Source of the DNA: Combretum micranthum
Taxonomy: Eukaryota; Streptophyta; Magnoliopsida; Myrtales; Combretaceae
Reading direction: 5' to 3'
NCBI GenBank assembly: GCA_024138025.1
Contig: JAMXBD010000573.1
Coordinates: 744,001 to 808,000, forward strand
Length of the DNA stretch: 64,000 nucleotides
A program made the translations under genes and the position numbers. The notes beneath the pieces were generated by a model. It saw only the letters and a program-made list of their open reading frames with translations. It made no database searches and was not told the DNA's origin. Each line of letters begins with the position of its first letter. The first letter of the stretch is position 1. Shown here piece after piece: positions 59,901 to 64,000 of this stretch.

Positions 59901-62900
59901 TTTCACTGGCAATTCATATTCCAAAGCAAACATTACCCTTAACTCCTAATCAAATTTTGTTGCGGGTAGGTATTATCTTTTTGATTTCTATATGCGTGCT
60001 TTTCTTCTGAATCTCTTATTGCATATTGAGCTTAACTTCTTATGTGTATGTGATCTGATGGAGTTATGCTTAATGAATCTTTTTTGGCACTCTGTTATTA
60101 GAACTTTGTGGATTCTGTGGAAGCTGCTGGTGTTTGGTTTATATAATTATTTATGGTAGTAATTTCTGTTTGTTCATTACATATATGCTATGTTTGCCTT
60201 TGATTTAGTACATGACAAATACTTATGCTGACAATACATCATACTTTCAGGATGCAGTCTTAGGAATATGAATACTTGTTGCTGCTGTGATCTTTATGGC
60301 CATGAGAAAGGTATATAATCAGAAGTGGAATTATCGTACTGTGTAGTATGAAGTTGTTGTTGACATTCTAGATGAATCATTGTTTGAATTTAACAAAGAA
60401 AGAAAAAATCCATTGCTTATTGTTATGGTTGTAAGCAGAAAAAAAGAAGAAATTTGATGCTATTGGATAGTATTTAGAAATTAATGGACAAACTTGAAGT
60501 ACAGACTTTTACAGCGTTGTTATCAACGTTGCAAAACAAGTTTTGTTGCTTGTACCATACGAAGATGGCTAACGTGTTCAACCTATCCAACGCATGTCTT
60601 TTTGTTAAAGGCATTAAAGATGTGATATGATATGGATCTAAGTGAAGTATTGGCAATGCACCAAACTGAGGCTATACAGTTAAAAACATGATCCCTATTG
60701 AAACTTAGTTGCTCATACTTGGCTATACTCAGCAAGCGAATTATTCTCATGCTTGTCAATTTGCTGCAGCAGAAAGTTTTATACTGCAATCAATCCACTC
60801 GCCGTTAAAGATCCATCCATCTCTTCCTAGAAGCTAAAAAGGAGCTCCATCTGCAGGAATTACTAGAGAGAAGCTATTTAGATGAAATTCATTTTAATCT
60901 TGAAAGGGAATTTATGTTTCATCATTTTATAAAATATCCTCTTGGCAAACTTTATGTTGTTTAATGAAGGAAAAGGTTAAGTGCACAGCAAAAAAATCAG
61001 CTGAGCAAATTACCATTTTGGAAAATATCTGAATAAGCGCAGCCAAAAGAAGTCAAACTTCTGAGTTTAAGGACAGAAAAAAGTTGAGGAAAAGATAGAG
61101 AAATAGCAATAGAATGTCAATTTCCCCACCAGGCTTTAACCTGCTTTCGTTTTATTTATTTTATTTGCACATTTTATTAATTAATTTACACAGTAGTTAG
61201 AGATGAAATTTTCTGAATCATGTTCTATGTATAATCTGCAAGTTGAGACGGACTATTTTTCATGCCATTTTAGTGTTTTAAGTTGCTATTATTATTGCTT
61301 TGAATCTCAGGGGTTGGTACTACATGCTGCTTGGGATTTTGGGTGGAAAATTTTCACTGATGACACTTGTTGGGGCTTTCTTTATAGTGCATGCTTGTGT
61401 TGAATTGGCTGTGGTCTCTTGAGTGGTTCATGAGCTCCAAAGTAGCTGATCCAATTACACCCATGCACCTCAAATATAGTGTGTGTGGAAATTATCATTT
61501 TATAAGCGCTTCTGATAGTATACACCATGTTTTACTCCTTTTTCGGTTGGGTTTTTTTTTTTTTTTTTTTGTGGTTTGGTGCCCCCGGGGTGTTTTGTTG
61601 GGTGGGTGTGGTTGTTTGGTTGTAGATGTCACATTTGATATTGAATATTACCTAATTTATAATTAACTACTTGGAGTTTTGTGTCAATTTGATACCTGAA
61701 TTCTGTCCTAAACTTTACGCATTATTATTATTAACTACTTCAATGTAGCTAGTCTAGTTACCATAAATGGTTCTAAAAGGTTTGTAGGTAATAAATTGGC
61801 ATTTTTAAACTTTAGGTAGTCAGTTGCAAAGATAATAATATGTTGTTGTGCTGACATGATAGAATTGCAGGTCATGATGAATGCCATGAATGTTCCTTCT
61901 AAAAGAAGCACATTAGAGAGGAAGCTGGACAAACTTATTCTTATTCTTCTGGGCACACTCTTCATGATGTGTGTGATTGGAGCCATTGGCAGGTGAAAAA
62001 TTTAGGCAAGTGTAGTTTTATCACGATATTTTCACCACGGTGGATTGCCATGATTTTTAATTTTTTGAACTTTGCAGTGGCATATTTATAAACCGTAAAC
62101 ATTGGTACTTAGGTCTTTCCAAAGGAGTCGAGGCGGCATTCAACCCTGACAACCGTTTAGTGGTACCCTGTGATTGCAACTTCTGTGGAATTTCCTTTAT
62201 GCGATTTCTTCCTTTTTTTTAATCCCTTCTTTTGCTATTATTCCCCTCATAATGCTTCTTTTTTGGGGGTGATTGTGCAGGTAGTTGTTGCGGCTATGCT
62301 CACCCTTATCACACTTTTCTCAACAATAATTCCAATTTCTCTTTATGTCTCCATTGAGGTGAGACCGTGTTTCATTGATGTTAGGAGGTGTGCAATTCAT
62401 GCATGTGTTCTCTTGATGAGCATTGACTGTGAGTCCATTTGGTTTCATTATGTGCATTTTCAGATGATCAAAATTTTTCAGTCCACCCAATTCATTAACA
62501 AGGATTTGTATGTACCATGCTGAGACCAACACCCTGCTCTTGCCAGGACTTCTAATTTGAATGAGGAACTTGGACAGGTAAAGCAATGCATGATGTTTCT
62601 TATGAGAGGTACAATGAGTGTTAAGTCTATATCTTTTTGTCAAAGTGCATGCCAAGCTAAATTTCATTGAAAATTGGGATTCCAACTTGCATGACATTGA
62701 ATTTGCTGCTAACAACTTATTAAAAATAAACCTTTGGAAATAACACCTGATTCTAGATTGATTATGGATAAGTGTAAATTAACCATGGAGATACTCTGTA
62801 AAATACAGATATTAAGTGTGAAGTAACAATGTTTGGCAACTGTCCTTGTAAGCTAAAACTTGTCTTTTTGCAATTAATTGATTATAATCTTTAAGACAGG

Positions 62901-64000
62901 GAGTCGAGGAAAAATGCAAATCTTACAAAAATCTATAGTTACTTTGACATTGTTTTTTGTCAAGCTTCGTATTATTATGGGGGTGAAACATTGCCTTTTG
63001 ATCCTTATTGCTGCTCTGGTTGGCTTTGAGAGAACGTATCTTGGTGATATTGAGCTATGAAGATATTGGATTTCTCTTTTATTTTATTTTTTATTTATTT
63101 ATTTTTTGGTGGGGGGGTGGTGGGGTGGAAGGGCGGTTGGTGCCACTGATAGGGCAGATCAATTTTCTTCTTCTTTCTTTTCTTCTTCTTCGTTCTTTTT
63201 TTTCTCCCCCCTTCAATAATTGGAAAAGTGTATGTATTGGTTTCATAAGTTCATGGTGCTATATAAGGCTTTTCTTTTTCTTTTTCCCTTTTTTCTAGCC
63301 ACTGCCATATAAGGCTTTTCATTAGAGCTTTACTTTGTCTTTAGATATTCTACTAGCAGAATTGTGTCAAGTTGTGTTTTAGGAGGAGAAAGAACAAGGT
63401 GGAATTACTCTGTGTTCTACAGTCCTCTAAATCATACTATTAATGCAATAATTTGGTTAATTTCTTCTTTTCAACTTAATGAACCCAAAATAATTGCTTG
63501 TTCTCTGAGTTGATTTTGGTACTCATTGCTTGAGATAGGTTGAGTACATATTTTCAGACAAAACTGGCACACTGACAAGGAATATGATGGAATTCTTCAA
63601 ATGTTCAATTGGAGGGGACATCTATGGAACTGGTTTGACTGAAATAGAGATAGGTGTTGCACAACGAAATGGCATGAAAATAGAGGTAATTTTTTCTTTA
63701 TGTTCCTTTCACTATGCAAATGCTTTGTTGCCATGCCTAAATGACCACTTTTAACTTCTGGTGAACTAGTATAAACAAAATCTAACTGTGGCACATGATG
63801 GCTTTAACTGACATGCAGATGCACAACCCAACAAATGCATCACATGAAAAGGGTTTTAATTTTGATGATGTTAGGTTGTTGCGTGGTTCTTGGAGAAATG
63901 AACAAAATCCCGATGCATGCAAGGTTGGTTTGCTTTTTGTCTTGAAATCTACACAATTTAGCATTTGAAGATTTTCCCATGGCATGTTTCACTTTCTTTA
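53736..64000 (+). CDS. ALA3: Phospholipid-transporting P4-ATPase, ALA3-type (5' part, 15 exons; continues beyond window)
   Basis: P4-ATPases are membrane flippases that move phospholipids to the cytosolic leaflet with a beta subunit (ALIS/Cdc50); ALA3 in Arabidopsis acts at the Golgi. Exons: 53736-53912, 54734-54799, 54906-54967, 57071-57152, 57304-57414, 58284-58361, 58455-58551, 59863-59965, 60251-60310, 61871-61992, 62078-62162, 62281-62358, 62464-62577, 63539-63685, 63819-63923. All introns are GT-AG. About 500 of roughly 1200 residues are present: N-terminus, TM1-4, actuator domain (ANLDGETN), TM4 motif [10 protein letters not shown] and phosphorylation motif DKTGTLT. The rest of the P and N domains and TM5-10 lie beyond the window. 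Exons 8, 9 and 13 lack about 13 bases in all and hold stops, so the copy is either a pseudogene or mis-assembled. Confidence 0.93.
54734..54799 (+). CDS. ALA3: ALA3-like exon 2
   Basis: 22 codons, [20 protein letters not shown] then EQ, between AG and GTAATT. This is the P4-ATPase N-terminal signature (NxISTxKYxxxxFLPKxLFEQF) leading into TM1. Confidence 0.93.
54906..54967 (+). CDS. ALA3: ALA3-like exon 3 (TM1)
   Basis: [20 protein letters not shown] plus two bases: the FRRxANxYFL start of transmembrane segment 1. It joins in phase to exon 4 across a 2.1-kb intron that contains a LINE insertion. Confidence 0.92.
55916..55931. repeat. Left target-site duplication of intronic LINE
   Basis: AGAAATGATAAGAATG occurs here and again, identically, at 56765-56780. 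16 bp is typical of target-primed non-LTR insertion. Confidence 0.9.
55932..56764 (+). mobile_element. 5'-truncated, ORF1-only LINE in intron 3
   Basis: 833 bp between identical 16-bp target duplications, with an A-run (56738-56752) near the 3' end. The sequence decodes in broken frames as the end of a plant LINE ORF1: [21 protein letters not shown] text, a zinc-knuckle fragment [20 protein letters not shown] (about 56135-56195), then a polar tail [15 protein letters not shown], a [10 protein letters not shown] stretch and a lysine run. A T-rich 3' UTR and the A tail follow directly. No endonuclease or reverse transcriptase lies between ORF1 and the tail. Same orientation as the host gene; it probably lengthens the intron without disturbing splicing. 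The 67- and 82-codon frames here are shadows. Confidence 0.85.
57071..57152 (+). CDS. ALA3: ALA3-like exon 4 (TM2)
   Basis: After one base completing Ser: [27 protein letters not shown]. PVSPxTxxxPLxxVLxVSxxKEAxEDW is the TM1-TM2 signature of P4-ATPases. Donor GTAAGG. Confidence 0.93.
57304..57414 (+). CDS. ALA3: ALA3-like exon 5 (actuator domain start)
   Basis: 37 codons: [20 protein letters not shown] then [17 protein letters not shown]. Start of the actuator domain; WxxLxVGDIVK is conserved. Fully open and in phase 0 on both sides. Confidence 0.93.
58284..58361 (+). CDS. ALA3: ALA3-like exon 6
   Basis: 26 codons: [20 protein letters not shown] then GICYIE. FFPADxxxLxSxxxDGxCYxE is a P4-ATPase hallmark in the actuator domain. 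The 93- and 108-codon frames around here read partly through introns. Confidence 0.93.
58455..58551 (+). CDS. ALA3: ALA3-like exon 7 (DGET motif)
   Basis: [32 protein letters not shown] plus one base. D-G-E-T is the P4 form of the actuator dephosphorylation loop (TGES in other P-type ATPases); the catalytic Glu is present. The donor is GTTTCT, less standard than the other donors. Confidence 0.92.
59319..59444. mobile_element. Small MITE-like insertion in intron 7
   Basis: GGTCTATTTG at the left and CAAATAGACC at the right are perfect 10-bp inverted repeats enclosing about 105 AT-rich bases. No clear target duplication. Confidence 0.5.
59863..59965 (+). CDS. ALA3: ALA3-like exon 8, frameshifted
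   Basis: Begins correctly (GEVQCEQ) but four single-base losses follow relative to the family: CAAC-A, CGTT-G, AATT-C and CCAAA-G contexts. Read literally from exon 7 it meets TAA at 59940-59942. With the gaps allowed, the text still shows [22 protein letters not shown]. The exon is about 103 bp where 107 are expected. Either genuine decay or local base-calling loss. Confidence 0.85.
60251..60310 (+). CDS. ALA3: ALA3-like exon 9, frameshifted
   Basis: Between TTTCAG and GTATAT. Family text GCSLRN-TEY..VAAVIF-TGHE is recognisable only if about six bases are missing: one G at the exon 8/9 junction, C in A-T contexts twice, A before TTGTTG, and two near GAGAAAG. 60 bp instead of about 66. Together with exon 8 the net loss is about ten bases, so downstream exons would be read out of frame if this is the true sequence. 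Confidence 0.8.
61871..61992 (+). CDS. ALA3: ALA3-like exon 10 (TM3)
   Basis: [20 protein letters not shown] then [20 protein letters not shown] plus two bases. The conserved MMNxxxxPSKRSxLExxxxx block leads into transmembrane segment 3. Fully open. Confidence 0.93.
62078..62162 (+). CDS. ALA3: ALA3-like exon 11
   Basis: After completing Ser: [28 protein letters not shown]. This is the TM3-TM4 loop, variable between species but with YLGL and FNPxNR conserved. Donor GTACCC. Confidence 0.88.
62281..62358 (+). CDS. ALA3: ALA3-like exon 12 (TM4)
   Basis: 26 codons: [20 protein letters not shown] then LYVSIE. P-I-S-L in TM4 is the P4-specific replacement of the ion-binding motif and is used for lipid transport. 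Open and in phase. Confidence 0.93.
62464..62577 (+). CDS. ALA3: ALA3-like exon 13, with internal frameshifts and stop
   Basis: [15 protein letters not shown] is in frame, then two bases are missing before ATGTACCATGC and one in ACACC-TGCT. Literal reading gives TGA at 62521-62523. After the second site the text [18 protein letters not shown] returns. The net loss is three bases (114 bp against about 117), so the frame is restored at the exon end. Confidence 0.85.
63539..63685 (+). CDS. ALA3: ALA3-like exon 14 (phosphorylation site)
   Basis: 49 codons: [20 protein letters not shown] then [27 protein letters not shown] is the P-type ATPase phosphorylation motif; the Asp codon is 63557-63559. 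Open throughout, donor GTAATT. Confidence 0.95.
63819..63923 (+). CDS. ALA3: ALA3-like exon 15
   Basis: 35 codons: [35 protein letters not shown]. KGFNFDDxRLxxGxWxNE is the start of the nucleotide-binding domain. The intron after it runs off the window, so the gene continues. Confidence 0.93.

Noticed and set aside
61391..61666. 91-codon frame in intron 9
   Set aside because: Intronic, runs through a long T tract and G-rich low-complexity sequence.
62170..62715. 117-codon plus and 131-codon minus frames
   Set aside because: The plus frame joins exon 12, an intron and exon 13; the minus frame is antisense to them.

Overview
This window is AT-rich nuclear DNA from a flowering plant, probably a dicot. 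The evidence is GT-AG introns in a plant-type P4-ATPase gene, decayed Ty3/gypsy, Ty1/copia-like, LINE, MULE and MITE elements, and a probable endogenous pararetrovirus remnant. I cannot name the species. There is one real host gene. Almost all the rest is a graveyard of nested transposable elements, and most long open frames in it are chance or belong to decayed elements.

Layout: 1-4.8 kb is non-coding and holds a striking 0.5-kb foldback (1311-1808) with a tRNA-like pol III promoter in its loop. 4796-10813 is a decayed but structurally complete Ty3/gypsy element with a 5-bp target duplication. 11.8-13.5 kb is a core-deleted Mutator-like (MULE) transposase on the minus strand. 14.3-16.2 kb holds three copies of one MITE and a pair of direct repeats. 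18.2-20.9 kb is an LTR-like repeat with GC-rich short words. 23.65-26.44 kb is a minus-strand Ty3/gypsy gag-pol fragment. 30.1-31.2 kb has two related MITEs. 31767-44562 is a 12.8-kb minus-strand LTR element, apparently gag-only, bounded by a perfect 5-bp duplication; it carries internal tandem arrays and two nested solo LTRs. 44.7-47.5 kb holds a second copy of the GC-word repeat. 48.96-51.45 kb is the minus-strand pararetrovirus-like remnant, set among repeated AT-rich blocks.

53.7-64 kb is the 5' two-fifths of an ALA3-type aminophospholipid flippase gene on the plus strand: 15 coding exons, running past the window end. Twelve exons are open and in phase. Exons 8, 9 and 13 together lack about 13 bases, found only as deletions, and carry stops in the expected frame. 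The cause is either a recent pseudogene or clustered indel errors in the assembly. Intron 3 carries an ORF1-only LINE insertion with a 16-bp target duplication.

I found no convincing new biological system. The best leads are the foldback with the tRNA-like centre, the gag-only element seeding satellite-like arrays, and the clustered deletions in ALA3.
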